Origin: an uncultured Bacteroidales bacterium
GTDB taxonomy: Bacteria > Bacteroidota > Bacteroidia > Bacteroidales > FEN-979
Direction of reading: 5' to 3'
Assembly: GCA_903875045.1 (NCBI GenBank)
Contig: CAIQUS010000060.1
Span: forward strand, 69,690 to 133,689
Length of the DNA: 64,000 nt
Shown: positions 25,726-34,488 of the stretch, in pieces
Layout: the number at the start of each line of letters is the position of its first letter
How positions within the stretch are numbered: the first letter of the stretch is position 1
Program-made: the position numbers and the translations under genes
The notes under the pieces: generated by a model
Told to the model about the DNA's origin: nothing
What the model saw: only the letters and a program-made list of their open reading frames with translations
Database searches by the model: none

Positions 25726-27441
25726 TTGAAAAGAAAAATCATTTTTTTGCTGGGAACAATCATGGCATTGTTTTCCGCATCTCAGGTTCTGAAAGCACAG
25801 GATATTCTAAAGGGAAGTGAAGTTCATGGCAGCATGCAGGCCGATGCCACCTATTATCTCACCGATCCCAAAACAGGGATAACGGATTCGACCCTTGCAG
25901 GTAAACTTATCCGTATGAATGCTTTCACGGAAGTAAATTATTCCCTGGGAAATTTCACTGCCGGAATGCGTTTCGAGGCCTATCTGCCACCACTGACAGG
26001 TTACGACGCACAATACAACGGAGTAGGAGTGCCCTATTGGTATGTCAATTATAAAAATGATTTTATTGATGTAACCGCAGGAAATTTTTATGAGCAATTT
26101 GGCTATGGAATGATGTTACGAACATACCAGGAGTGGACTTTGGGATTTGATAACTCCCTCCGCGGCCTCAGGGTGAAGGTTATGCCGGCCAAGGGAATCA
26201 CCCTCAAAGGCGTTTATGGCGTACAGCGGAATTATTGGGAACCATACAAAGATTATAACCGGGGTATCGTGAAAGGGTTTGATGCCGATTTTTATCTCAA
26301 CGACATGTTCACCAGCCTCAATGATGCCAAAGTTAAACTCACCCTTGGAGGCTCTTTTGTGAGCGATTACCAGCAGGGAACGAGCAAAGACATTCCCTAC
26401 AACGGAAAAATCCTTGCATTGAAAATGCCTGAAAATGTTTCCAATTATGGAGGGCGATTTAACCTGAATATTGGAGATTTTAATTGGTTCACTGAGTATG
26501 CACATAAAATTAACGACCCGGGGGCAAGAAATAATTTCATTTATAAAAACGGGGACGGATTATTTACCAATCTTTCATTTTCCAAACCAGGTTTGGGGAT
26601 CTCTGTCATGTCGAAATGGATCGATAACATGAGTTACAAATCTGATCGTTCTGTGACGAATAATATGCTTAATATCAATTATTTGCCATCAATAACCAAA
26701 GAACACTCCTACGCGCTGGCAAGCATGTACCCTTATTCAACCCAACCCAACGGCGAAGTAGGAATTTCTGGAACTGTTACCATCCATTTCCCTAAAAAAT
26801 CAGCCCTGGGAGGAAAAACGGGATTGTCGATTGCTGCCAATTTTTCTCAGGTGAATGGTATCAAAAGGACTGCACTGAACGATTCAACACTCATCGGACA
26901 AATTGGTACCCTTGGTTATAACTCCACTTTTTATGGAGTGGGCAAAGATGTTTATTACCAGGATGCCAACATTGAGGTTACCAAAAAATTCGGCAAGAAA
27001 TGGAAAGGCATCTTTACCTACCTCTACCAGACATATAATAAAGATGTAGTGGAAGGACATGCCCCCGGAGACTATGGAACCATTTATTCACAAATCGGAA
27101 TTGCTGATATTGCCTGGAATATTACACCGAAACATACGTTGCGCTGGGAGGTACAGGGATTGTTTACGAAACAGGATAAAGGCGACTGGGTGGCAGGGTT
27201 GATCGAACTCACCATTTCCCCGGCTTGGTTTGTCTCAGTTATGGATCAATACAATTTTGGGAACAGCGATGCATCACAACGATTGAACTATTATACCCTG
27301 AGCGCTGGTTATACCAATCATTCAACCAGAATTGCAGTCTCCTACGGCCGGCAGCGCGAAGGCATCATCTGTGTGGGTGGGGTGTGCCGGTTTGTCCCGG
27401 CAACAAATGGACTTACGCTTACAGTGACAAGCAGTTTCTGA
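25726..27441 (+). CDS. DUF6029-type outer-membrane beta-barrel protein
   Basis: About 571 residues. Starts are TTG: 25726 gives a clean signal peptide (MKRKIIFLLGTIM, cleavage near LKAQ), and 25717 would add three residues. The body is full of amphipathic strands and the family-like segment GNFYEQFGYGMMLRTYQEW, ending in an aromatic-last residue (TVTSSF), as outer-membrane barrels do. The function of DUF6029 proteins is unknown to me. In the Bacteroidota they often sit beside TlpA- and Omp28-type genes, as here. Confidence 0.82.
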   Translation: MKRKIIFLLGTIMALFSASQVLKAQDILKGSEVHGSMQADATYYLTDPKTGITDSTLAGKLIRMNAFTEVNYSLGNFTAGMRFEAYLPPLTGYDAQYNGVGVPYWYVNYKNDFIDVTAGNFYEQFGYGMMLRTYQEWTLGFDNSLRGLRVKVMPAKGITLKGVYGVQRNYWEPYKDYNRGIVKGFDADFYLNDMFTSLNDAKVKLTLGGSFVSDYQQGTSKDIPYNGKILALKMPENVSNYGGRFNLNIGDFNWFTEYAHKINDPGARNNFIYKNGDGLFTNLSFSKPGLGISVMSKWIDNMSYKSDRSVTNNMLNINYLPSITKEHSYALASMYPYSTQPNGEVGISGTVTIHFPKKSALGGKTGLSIAANFSQVNGIKRTALNDSTLIGQIGTLGYNSTFYGVGKDVYYQDANIEVTKKFGKKWKGIFTYLYQTYNKDVVEGHAPGDYGTIYSQIGIADIAWNITPKHTLRWEVQGLFTKQDKGDWVAGLIELTISPAWFVSVMDQYNFGNSDASQRLNYYTLSAGYTNHSTRIAVSYGRQREGIICVGGVCRFVPATNGLTLTVTSSF

Positions 27442-27492
27442 GCTTTTTATGATAGTGAAATTTGAGAATCCGAATAAAAAATGGACCACAAT

Positions 27493-28353
27493 ATGAAAAC
27501 GATTTTCCAGATATCCCTTTTTCTGCTTTGCGGCAGTTTGTTGCTTCAGTCATGCACAAAGGTCAGTGATCCTTACTATACCGTAAAATCCGTGATAGTT
27601 GACACGACCAAAAGATCTGTTCTTATTGAAGATTATACAGGGCATCGTTGCCCAAACTGTCCCCCCGCCGGTAAAATGGCCAATTCGTTACAGGAAATAT
27701 ATCATGGACAGGTCTACGCGATGGCTGTTCATGCAGGTGATTTTGCGAAACCCATGCCCAACGATCCTGATTTGTATCCCGATTACAGGTGTGCAGCCGG
27801 TGATGCCTGGAATACCTACTTTAACATTGGAGCAGAAGGATATCCTGTGGGAATGGTGAACAGGAGGCTCTATAAGACGAAGATTTCCTTTGGTACTTCC
27901 GATTGGAATTCTGCCATTCAGGTTGCAGTTGGATTGCCGAAGATAGCTATAATGACGGTGAAAAACAACTATAACAGCCAGACTAAACTGTTAAGTTCAA
28001 AAGTGGACATTAAATTTTTAGCGAGTTACAAAGGAAAAGTCAATCTGACAGTATGCATTCTTGAAGACAGCATTTATGGAGGGCAATTAAACAATGTTCC
28101 ACCCGATTCAATGCCACTTATCAAGCATTTCAGGTTTATGCACATGTTAAGGGGGGCTATAAACACCAACGGAAGTGTTGGGGATGAAATTGCCACAAAC
28201 CCTTCTGCCAATGGCCTGGTTTCTAAAACCTATACCGGTGATTTCAATGGCAAAATATGGGTGCCCCGCCATTGTACCGTCATCGGTTTCATCAGTGATG
28301 CAGATACCAAAGAGGTTCTCCATGTCTCAAAGTCATCCTATATTAATCCCTGA
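27493..28353 (+). CDS. Omp28-related outer-membrane lipoprotein with CPNC motif
   Basis: 286 residues from the ATG at 27493 (an ATG at 27481 is possible). A lipobox LLQSC gives Cys21 as the lipidation site. The domain starts LIEDYTGHRC53-P-N-C56, a thioredoxin-like CxxC near the start of an Omp28-type fold, and continues with AVHAGDF and GYPVGMVNR, which carries the cis-Pro-like turn. Omp28 was described as a Porphyromonas surface protein. A thiol-disulfide role is inferred from the motif. The gene follows DUF6029 by 51 bp. Confidence 0.88.
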   Translation: MKTIFQISLFLLCGSLLLQSCTKVSDPYYTVKSVIVDTTKRSVLIEDYTGHRCPNCPPAGKMANSLQEIYHGQVYAMAVHAGDFAKPMPNDPDLYPDYRCAAGDAWNTYFNIGAEGYPVGMVNRRLYKTKISFGTSDWNSAIQVAVGLPKIAIMTVKNNYNSQTKLLSSKVDIKFLASYKGKVNLTVCILEDSIYGGQLNNVPPDSMPLIKHFRFMHMLRGAINTNGSVGDEIATNPSANGLVSKTYTGDFNGKIWVPRHCTVIGFISDADTKEVLHVSKSSYINP

Positions 28354-28438
28354 TTTGACCTTAATTTTCCCTTAATTATTTCTTCATATCCCTGATTAAT
28401 AAAGAGATGTCTGTTGATATTTTATTTTAGGTGACCTC

Positions 28439-28469
28439 TTGACTTTTGCCTGATTAATACTTATATTTG
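28439..28469 (+). promoter_or_regulatory. promoter: -33 TTG and -7 TATATTTG, 20-bp spacer
   Basis: TTG at 28439-28441 and TATATTTG at 28462-28469, spaced 20 bp as expected for Bacteroidota primary sigma. The ATG of the second Omp28-like gene follows at 28497. Confidence 0.65.
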
Positions 28470-28496
28470 TTTGTGAATAAGTAAACAAATCAGGCT

Positions 28497-29546
28497 ATGA
28501 AAACACTACGACTATTTTTACTCCTCTCCATTCTGCTCCTCACCCAGACAGGGTTCAGCCAGAATCCACGCAACATCCTTATTGATGATCTTACAAGTAC
28601 CATGTGCGGGCATTGCCCATGTATGGATACGGTACTGCAACAGGTAATTTTAAAGCAGCATCCGAATACAGTCATCATGGCCATTCATGGGTCTATGTCG
28701 GCGTATAAGAATAATGATTTTTTTCCCCTGATTGATTCGCTTGGTTTTGACAGCGATGGTGCTGCCTGTGTAAATCGGATGGGATTGCCTTCCGTGGTGG
28801 AAGTAATTGCGGATACCGTGAATGCCAGGTATGCCCGAATGCCCGAATCACCCGTAAAAATGGAGATTATCTCAAAAATATATGATCCGGTCAGCCGGTT
28901 TGTAACGATTGTGGTTAAATCAACTGCTATGCAACCGGGTATGAATGGTATTTACCGGATCAACGCAGCCATTCTTGAAAGTAACCTGATTGGCTTTCAG
29001 GAACATTTTCCCGAATGCCCGGGGGGTGACAATTATAACCATAGATTTGTGCTGCGTGCAATGAATTTTATTCCGGTTGGCGATATTTTGATCAATGGAA
29101 ACTGGGCACAACAAACCTCCGTTACAAGAACCTTTTCCATGGATGTCGATGAAGATTGGGTTGAATCAAATTGCGATGTGATTCTTTATATTGACAAAAT
29201 GCAGGGCCCCCTGAATATTTCCCCGATACAGCAATCCATTAAACAGGGAGTCACACGACCAATGGGTGTTGAACCGATCATCAATTCGTCTACTGCCATT
29301 GTTGGTATTTTCCCTAATCCCGTCCATGGAAGCACCAACATCCACCTTCGAATAGCAGAAACCGGTTCAGCAAAGGTGGTGTTGATTGACATCAACGGGA
29401 AAATTGTAAAAATCCTCACAGAACAGAAGCTCTCAGCAGGTTTGTACAACCTTGAATTAGATGCTTCAGGAATCCCTGCCGGAAACTATTTCATCCGGAT
29501 GGATTTAAACAGCCAGGTATATTCAAAGAAAATCCAAATCCAGTAA
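28497..29546 (+). CDS. Omp28-like thioredoxin-fold protein with T9SS sorting domain
   Basis: 349 residues. Signal peptide about 1-22 (GFSQ). The domain resembles the preceding lipoprotein: LIDDLTSTMC37-G-H-C40-P-C42, then MAIHGSMS and GLPSVVEV. Unlike its neighbour it ends in a T9SS domain (VGIFPNPVHGST ... SKKIQIQ), so this copy should be exported across the outer membrane instead of being lipid-anchored. It looks like a duplicated gene with a new sorting tail. The next gene starts 3 bp after the stop. Confidence 0.88.
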   Translation: MKTLRLFLLLSILLLTQTGFSQNPRNILIDDLTSTMCGHCPCMDTVLQQVILKQHPNTVIMAIHGSMSAYKNNDFFPLIDSLGFDSDGAACVNRMGLPSVVEVIADTVNARYARMPESPVKMEIISKIYDPVSRFVTIVVKSTAMQPGMNGIYRINAAILESNLIGFQEHFPECPGGDNYNHRFVLRAMNFIPVGDILINGNWAQQTSVTRTFSMDVDEDWVESNCDVILYIDKMQGPLNISPIQQSIKQGVTRPMGVEPIINSSTAIVGIFPNPVHGSTNIHLRIAETGSAKVVLIDINGKIVKILTEQKLSAGLYNLELDASGIPAGNYFIRMDLNSQVYSKKIQIQ

Positions 29547-29549
29547 CCC

Positions 29550-30281
29550 ATGAAAAAGATCGCTTTAATAACCACCTTGCTACTGATTACAGGGGGGGTG
29601 TGCTTTGCCCAGAGCCTTGAATTATATGAAAGTGTTGGAGGACAGGATGTCAGGCGTATGAATGGTGATGTTCTGGTCAAGGATATAGATGCCACAAAGG
29701 CGTTTACCTTTTATCTGAAAGTCAAAAACGTGAATGCCTCCAGCTTATCTGTTTTTTGCAAAAAAGCATACGTGCAGATACTACCCAATTCAGACAACAC
29801 CTTTTGCTGGGATGTTTGTTATATATCATCGATCATGGTTTCCAAAAAACCCGTAGTTATAAAATCACAGGAGATGGTTACCCGCTTCGATGCTACCTAC
29901 AGCTCTACTGGTTATTCAGGTGAATCACGTATAAGATATGTCTTTTTTGATGGCAATAAACCGGGCGATTCAGCCGGAGTGGAGGTTGTATACAAATCAC
30001 GACCGATGGGGATTGAAGATAAACCGATCGGAGCCAACGAAATGGTTGCTTCACCAAACCCGGCTGGCTCCTTTGTAAAGTTGAGCTGGAAACCAACATC
30101 TGCTCCTGGTAAATTGATCCTGCACGATCTGCTGGGCAGTAAAATCCTGGAAAAAACCATTGATGGAGCCGAAAAAGATATTACCCTCAATACTTCCGGA
30201 TTTCCCGATGGCATCTATTTCTGTATGCTTGAATCTGAAGGGCAATTACGTTTGGTGAAAAAAATTATCATCCGGCATTAA
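29550..30281 (+). CDS. small T9SS cargo protein of unknown function
   Basis: 243 residues. Signal peptide about 1-20 (CFAQ). The central domain (about 21-140) is strand-rich with three Cys (Cys-Lys-Lys, CWDVC) and resembles an immunoglobulin-like fold; no catalytic motif is visible. The type A sorting domain starts near MVASPNPAGSF and ends KKIIIRH. The 3-bp gap to the Omp28-like gene shows a shared transcript, so it may be a partner of that protein on the surface. Confidence 0.82.
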   Translation: MKKIALITTLLLITGGVCFAQSLELYESVGGQDVRRMNGDVLVKDIDATKAFTFYLKVKNVNASSLSVFCKKAYVQILPNSDNTFCWDVCYISSIMVSKKPVVIKSQEMVTRFDATYSSTGYSGESRIRYVFFDGNKPGDSAGVEVVYKSRPMGIEDKPIGANEMVASPNPAGSFVKLSWKPTSAPGKLILHDLLGSKILEKTIDGAEKDITLNTSGFPDGIYFCMLESEGQLRLVKKIIIRH

Positions 30282-30289
30282 GAGTCCGT

Positions 30290-30425
30290 TTGATTAATGT
30301 GGCTAAAGCCGGAAGAACGGCAATAGATTATCCATCCGGCGAATATCTATTGCAGTCAGCTTTAGCTGACTGTTAAAAGGGATGGGTAATGAGAATTTGG
30401 GCTTTAGCCCCATTAAATATCGAAA
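30290..30425. repeat. REP-like element with GCTAAAGC / GCTTTAGC palindromes
   Basis: Three hairpins share one core. They are GGCTAAAGCC (30301-30310), CAGTCAGC-TTTA-GCTGACTG (30353-30372, perfect 8-bp stem) and GGGCTTTAGCCC (30399-30410). The element fills the gap between convergent genes and could end transcription from both sides. I recall elements with this core as dispersed repeats in Bacteroidota. Confidence 0.8.
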
Positions 30426-30428
30426 AGG

Positions 30429-32972
30429 TTACCTGCTGATGATCAGTTTTCTGGTTGTCATCAAATCTTTCCCTTCTATCTTTAAAAAGTATATCCCTTC
30501 AGGAAGTGATGTCAGGTTAATGACTTTGCTGTACTGGCCGGTTACAGGAATATTCCGCTCAGCATAAACCCTGGTTCCTATCATATCATACACATTGATT
30601 TCCAACAAATCCGTTGCGGCTGATTTAATTTTCAGCGTAAAAAATCCATTGCCTGGATTGGGAAGTATTGTGTAAGTGAAGGATTCCGTTTTGTCATCTG
30701 CACCAGTCGGAAAATCTGCGACGATATAGCCCGATGCAAAAACACTGTCGGAGGAAAAACCATCTCCAACAATCAGCTGAACATCGAAGGTCCCGACAGA
30801 TTCGTAGGTGACAACAGGATTTTTTTCATTGGAAAATGCTGGCGTTCCGCCCGGGAATTGCCAATGCCAGGTAGTGGCATTTCCGGTCGAGGTATCTGAA
30901 AAGGCAACGGAATGACCTGGGACAACCCTTGTGGGCAGCCCGGTAAAACCTGCAGTTACAGGTGCTGGAATTGCTTGAACAATAAGCAAATCCTGATGTG
31001 GGAGCATGTTGTATGCAGTGATTACAAGATGGATTGTATCAAAAGCTGTGGTCAATGCGGGGAAAGAAAGATTTACTGTGTTATTCACAACAACGCCTGT
31101 GGCAAGAATGGTATTGGCAGCCGTAGCCGTAACCCTGGCGCCATTCACACTGCAATTTACCTCAAGTGTTGAATCTGTGACAAAAAGGACTGTGTCATAA
31201 TTTGCTGTGATTGGCTGCGGTACAGCTGTTCTGACCATGATGGTTGGATCACCGAAAATGGTCCAGGTGTCGGCCATGTTGGCACCATCCGTGCCGTAAG
31301 AATCGATCATTTTCATACATCCGTTTATCGACAAACCTGCAAAGGTTCGTTTGATGTTGGTTGAATCAGATTCGATCAAAATGTTGGTCATGGCATCCTG
31401 ACCTTCCATGGGAGAATTCCAGCTTTGATTGATGGTTGAACCCAGGAATGCGATGGCTCCGGTTGGCTGACCGCCCTGTGATGCCCGCAGCCATGCTTCG
31501 GCGAAGCAGGTGCCGGTGGTAAAATTGCCGTTAACACAGGCTACAGACCAGATAAAAGGAAGCTTTCCAACATTGGTCAGTTGGTTAACATTGTTATTGC
31601 TGAACCCTGAAGTACCCCAAGAAGTATTGCTTCCATGGCCGGTGTAGAGGATCAGACTGGAACCGTTGTTCACTTCCGTGGCAACCATCGGAGGGGTTGG
31701 ATTGCCATTTGCGTCATTACCGCCTTGTGATCCGTCAAATAATTCTGGGTTCATGGTGTATTTGTAACCCAGCAGTTGAGTTTGCTGATTTCTGATATGC
31801 TGATAATCCATTTCGTTGTCATCACCCGGGCCCTGGTCGGAACCAATGCCAATAACAGTAGTGTACCAGTCATCGGTCAGAAACGCGGGACTTTGCTCAT
31901 ACTCGAGGGTACGCTGAACCATGGTCATAACTTGTGATTCATTCTCGGCGGAGAACCTCCCGATAAAAATATCGGCATAATGGTCGGTTCCGGCCACATA
32001 TCCATAAGCATTATCGGAAGGACCCCCCAGGCCCCCACCGGTATTAGTCGGAACCTGAGCCCCGTCACCAACAAGGAGTACATGCGTGAGACCATTGGTG
32101 TTGTAATAATTTGCAATGAAAGTCCTGATTTGGGCTGAGGTGGCACCGGCAGAATCTTTATTGATCATTTCGGTTTCATAACCTTCTGCACGTTTCCAGT
32201 TAATATAGGGCTGCATGGCGTTCATGAAAGGTCCGTAACAGATCACCAGGAGTTTACCATATTCAGCTAAAGGTGTGTAGGTCATGGCATCGAAATTCCC
32301 GAATTGATGACGAAACACAGGCTGGAAGTCCTGGGATATTTTTTTTGAACTGACCGTTGAGGGCAATGGATTGTTTCCTGTTTCACTGGTTTGATAAAGT
32401 TCGATGGTCAGGTTGTGATAAACACGCAGAATCTTCGAAACCGGGTTATACTGGAAAGGATAGGCAATGATGGTTTGTCCGCGAACATCACGGATAATAT
32501 ATGGTTCGCGGGTATCACAAAGTGTTCCAGGGTAAAACTTATCAGCGGTATAAGTGGCACCGAAAGAAAATGGAACTGTTGAAGGATCAATATCTCTCAT
32601 GATAACCCCCTTGGAAGGTGCAATCATCATGTTGGGATAATCTTTATAATTGGCAGAAACAATGCGTAAACTCATTCCGGCCTGATCAGGGATTACAAGG
32701 GAAACGGTCATTTTTGGCAAATCGGGCGATCCGGCCTCCAGAACAGGTGTTGAATGTTCAACCTCAACACAATAAGCCGGACCATTTGAGGTTTGAACCT
32801 CGCGAAGGTTGAACCCATCGAGGGAGAATTGTACGGTCGATTTGCCAATGGTCGAAGATATCAGTTTGATTTTGGCAGGAACAGATTTTGAACTGCTGAT
32901 ATCAACCCAGTTACTGGTAAACCCGGTTACTGACCAGGCTAATAAGATAATTAGTACAAAGGTTTTACGCAT
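30429..32972 (-). CDS. gingipain-type (C25) cysteine protease, T9SS cargo
   Basis: 847 residues from the ATG at 32972. An upstream ATG at 33008 lies only 2 bp from the -7 box and would not be transcribed. Signal peptide (MRKTFVLIILLAWS...) and a propeptide precede the catalytic domain. The catalytic dyad is H446 (LYTGHGS) and C479 (SVACVNG), and a VLLVGDGAQVP strand precedes it. A PKD domain follows (SVAFSDTSTGNATTWHWQFPG) and a T9SS domain closes the protein (LPNPGNGFF ... RKLIISR). It should be a surface or secreted endopeptidase. Specificity for Arg or Lys cannot be read. Confidence 0.94.
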   Translation of the reverse strand: MRKTFVLIILLAWSVTGFTSNWVDISSSKSVPAKIKLISSTIGKSTVQFSLDGFNLREVQTSNGPAYCVEVEHSTPVLEAGSPDLPKMTVSLVIPDQAGMSLRIVSANYKDYPNMMIAPSKGVIMRDIDPSTVPFSFGATYTADKFYPGTLCDTREPYIIRDVRGQTIIAYPFQYNPVSKILRVYHNLTIELYQTSETGNNPLPSTVSSKKISQDFQPVFRHQFGNFDAMTYTPLAEYGKLLVICYGPFMNAMQPYINWKRAEGYETEMINKDSAGATSAQIRTFIANYYNTNGLTHVLLVGDGAQVPTNTGGGLGGPSDNAYGYVAGTDHYADIFIGRFSAENESQVMTMVQRTLEYEQSPAFLTDDWYTTVIGIGSDQGPGDDNEMDYQHIRNQQTQLLGYKYTMNPELFDGSQGGNDANGNPTPPMVATEVNNGSSLILYTGHGSNTSWGTSGFSNNNVNQLTNVGKLPFIWSVACVNGNFTTGTCFAEAWLRASQGGQPTGAIAFLGSTINQSWNSPMEGQDAMTNILIESDSTNIKRTFAGLSINGCMKMIDSYGTDGANMADTWTIFGDPTIMVRTAVPQPITANYDTVLFVTDSTLEVNCSVNGARVTATAANTILATGVVVNNTVNLSFPALTTAFDTIHLVITAYNMLPHQDLLIVQAIPAPVTAGFTGLPTRVVPGHSVAFSDTSTGNATTWHWQFPGGTPAFSNEKNPVVTYESVGTFDVQLIVGDGFSSDSVFASGYIVADFPTGADDKTESFTYTILPNPGNGFFTLKIKSAATDLLEINVYDMIGTRVYAERNIPVTGQYSKVINLTSLPEGIYFLKIEGKDLMTTRKLIISR

Positions 32973-33010
32973 AGGAGTCAGATTAAAAGTGTTGCTGTTT
33001 AAGATCATAA

Positions 33011-33018
33011 CAAAATTA
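33011..33018 (-). promoter_or_regulatory. -7 promoter box (TAATTTTG, minus strand)
   Basis: Consensus -7 box 38 bp before the C25 protease ATG at 32972. It fixes the start choice for that gene. Confidence 0.55.
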
Positions 33019-33055
33019 CATTTAAAAATGATGCAACAGGTAAAGAGGAGATATT

Positions 33056-33095
33056 ATTTACGATTTACGATTTACGATTTACGATTTGGGATTTA
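33056..33095. repeat. heptamer array (ATTTACG units)
   Basis: Four or five copies of ATTTACG then a degenerate unit, 38 bp upstream of the C25 protease -7 box and after the stop of the LolE-like gene. Confidence 0.9.
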
Positions 33096-33123
33096 AGGGT
33101 GCTAATTTGATAGAATGCTCATG

Positions 33124-34359
33124 TTAATCAAGTTTGATCTCGCCGACATGAACCTTTTTAATGTTGTAAACAGGATAACAGGCTGCCAGAAATCCGATGG
33201 CCATAACTGTCATGAAAACAACAATGAAATCAGTAATCTGCATGTAAACAGGATAAGCACTTACCACGAAACTGCTGTCGGCCGACCCCAGACGGATAAG
33301 GCCAAACCTGATTTGGATCCAGCAAATGATGCCGCCGAGTGTCAGCCCGACCAGGGCGCCAATGAATGAAATTAGAACTCCCTCGAGAAGGAAAATACGT
33401 TGGATCAAGCCCTGGCTGGCTCCCATACTTTGCAGCACAGCGATGTCTTTCTTCTTGTCCAAAATGAGCATGGATAATGTTCCAATCACATTGAATGTGG
33501 CAATAATCAGAATTAGTGTGAGGATCATGAAGATGTAATTCTTTTCAGACACCATGATTTTATAAAGGATTTCCTGCTGCTGATAACGGTTTTTTACGGT
33601 GAATTTATTGCCAATCAGCGTTTCAATCTGCTTTTGGATGTCCTTTTGATCGGCATTTTTGGCAAGATCTATTTCGATCGAAGTACGTTCATCTCCATAA
33701 TCAAGCAACTGTTTTACGAAACGTAATGGCAATATGGCGTATTTAACATCGTATTCCCACTGGATCTGAAAAAAGCCGGACGGAAAGATGATATCAGATT
33801 GGAAGGCATTCTCGAATCCTCCGGAAAAGCTGGCGTCACGACGCGGAGCGTAAACTGAAATTGGGTTGAGGTAGTCCTGCAGGTTGGCATTCAGTGAACC
33901 TGCAACCCCGTATCCCAATAGAGCATAATCCTTATCTCCATCCTGTAAAATGAAGTTTCCCTCCACCATCATGGTATCGAGCCCGCTCATCCTGGTGAAA
34001 GATTCACTGACCCCTTTAATGGTAACGATCGTCTGGTTATCCTTGTATTTCATCAGCGCATCTTCCTCAATAACCTCTGTAAAGTGCAACACCCCGGGAA
34101 TTTTTTTCAACTGATCGAGCGGAAGGCTTTGAACATTGAATGTTTTGCCATGGCTGGCAGTTATTTGTATGCTGGCATTGAACGAACTGAACAATGAAAC
34201 AACAAGTTTGTCAAATCCATTAAAGACAGACAGCACAATGATGAGTGCCATGGCCCCGATGGCCACCCCCACAACAGAAATGGCAGAAATGATATTGATA
34301 ATATTGTGCGATTTCCTTGAAATCAGATACCGGCGGGCAATATAGAAGGGGAAGTTCAA
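33124..34359 (-). CDS. LolC/LolE-like ABC transporter permease (FtsX family)
   Basis: 411 residues with the layout of lipoprotein-releasing permeases: one N-terminal membrane helix (about 22-45, AIGAMALIIVLSVFNGF), a large periplasmic domain (about 50-270) and three C-terminal helices (about 275-300, 320-345 and 375-400). The start FYIARRYLISRKSHNIINIIS is typical. Such permeases work with an ATPase partner (LolD) to release lipoproteins from the inner membrane. No ATPase is adjacent. The order rbfA, methyltransferase, permease on one strand suggests co-transcription, but repeats separate the genes. Confidence 0.92.
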   Translation of the reverse strand: MNFPFYIARRYLISRKSHNIINIISAISVVGVAIGAMALIIVLSVFNGFDKLVVSLFSSFNASIQITASHGKTFNVQSLPLDQLKKIPGVLHFTEVIEEDALMKYKDNQTIVTIKGVSESFTRMSGLDTMMVEGNFILQDGDKDYALLGYGVAGSLNANLQDYLNPISVYAPRRDASFSGGFENAFQSDIIFPSGFFQIQWEYDVKYAILPLRFVKQLLDYGDERTSIEIDLAKNADQKDIQKQIETLIGNKFTVKNRYQQQEILYKIMVSEKNYIFMILTLILIIATFNVIGTLSMLILDKKKDIAVLQSMGASQGLIQRIFLLEGVLISFIGALVGLTLGGIICWIQIRFGLIRLGSADSSFVVSAYPVYMQITDFIVVFMTVMAIGFLAACYPVYNIKKVHVGEIKLD

Positions 34360-34364
34360 AAAAA

Positions 34365-34400
34365 TACGATTTACGATTTAAGATTTGCGATTTACGAAAT
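34365..34400. repeat. heptamer array (ATTTACG / ATTTGCG units)
   Basis: Short, partly degenerate copies of the same heptamer seen elsewhere, starting 6 bp before the LolE-like start codon. Confidence 0.75.
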
Positions 34401-34421
34401 GCAAATTGACAATTTTATTTT

Positions 34422-34482
34422 TGCATCGCCTGCATTGCTTTCATCGCCTGCATTGCTTTCATTGCCTGCATTGTTTGCATTG
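34422..34482. repeat. 17-bp tandem repeat (GCCTGCATTGCTTTCAT)
   Basis: About three copies of the 17-bp unit, the last degenerating to GCATTGTTT units, between the methyltransferase stop and the LolE-like gene. Confidence 0.88.
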
Positions 34483-34488
34483 TTTTTT

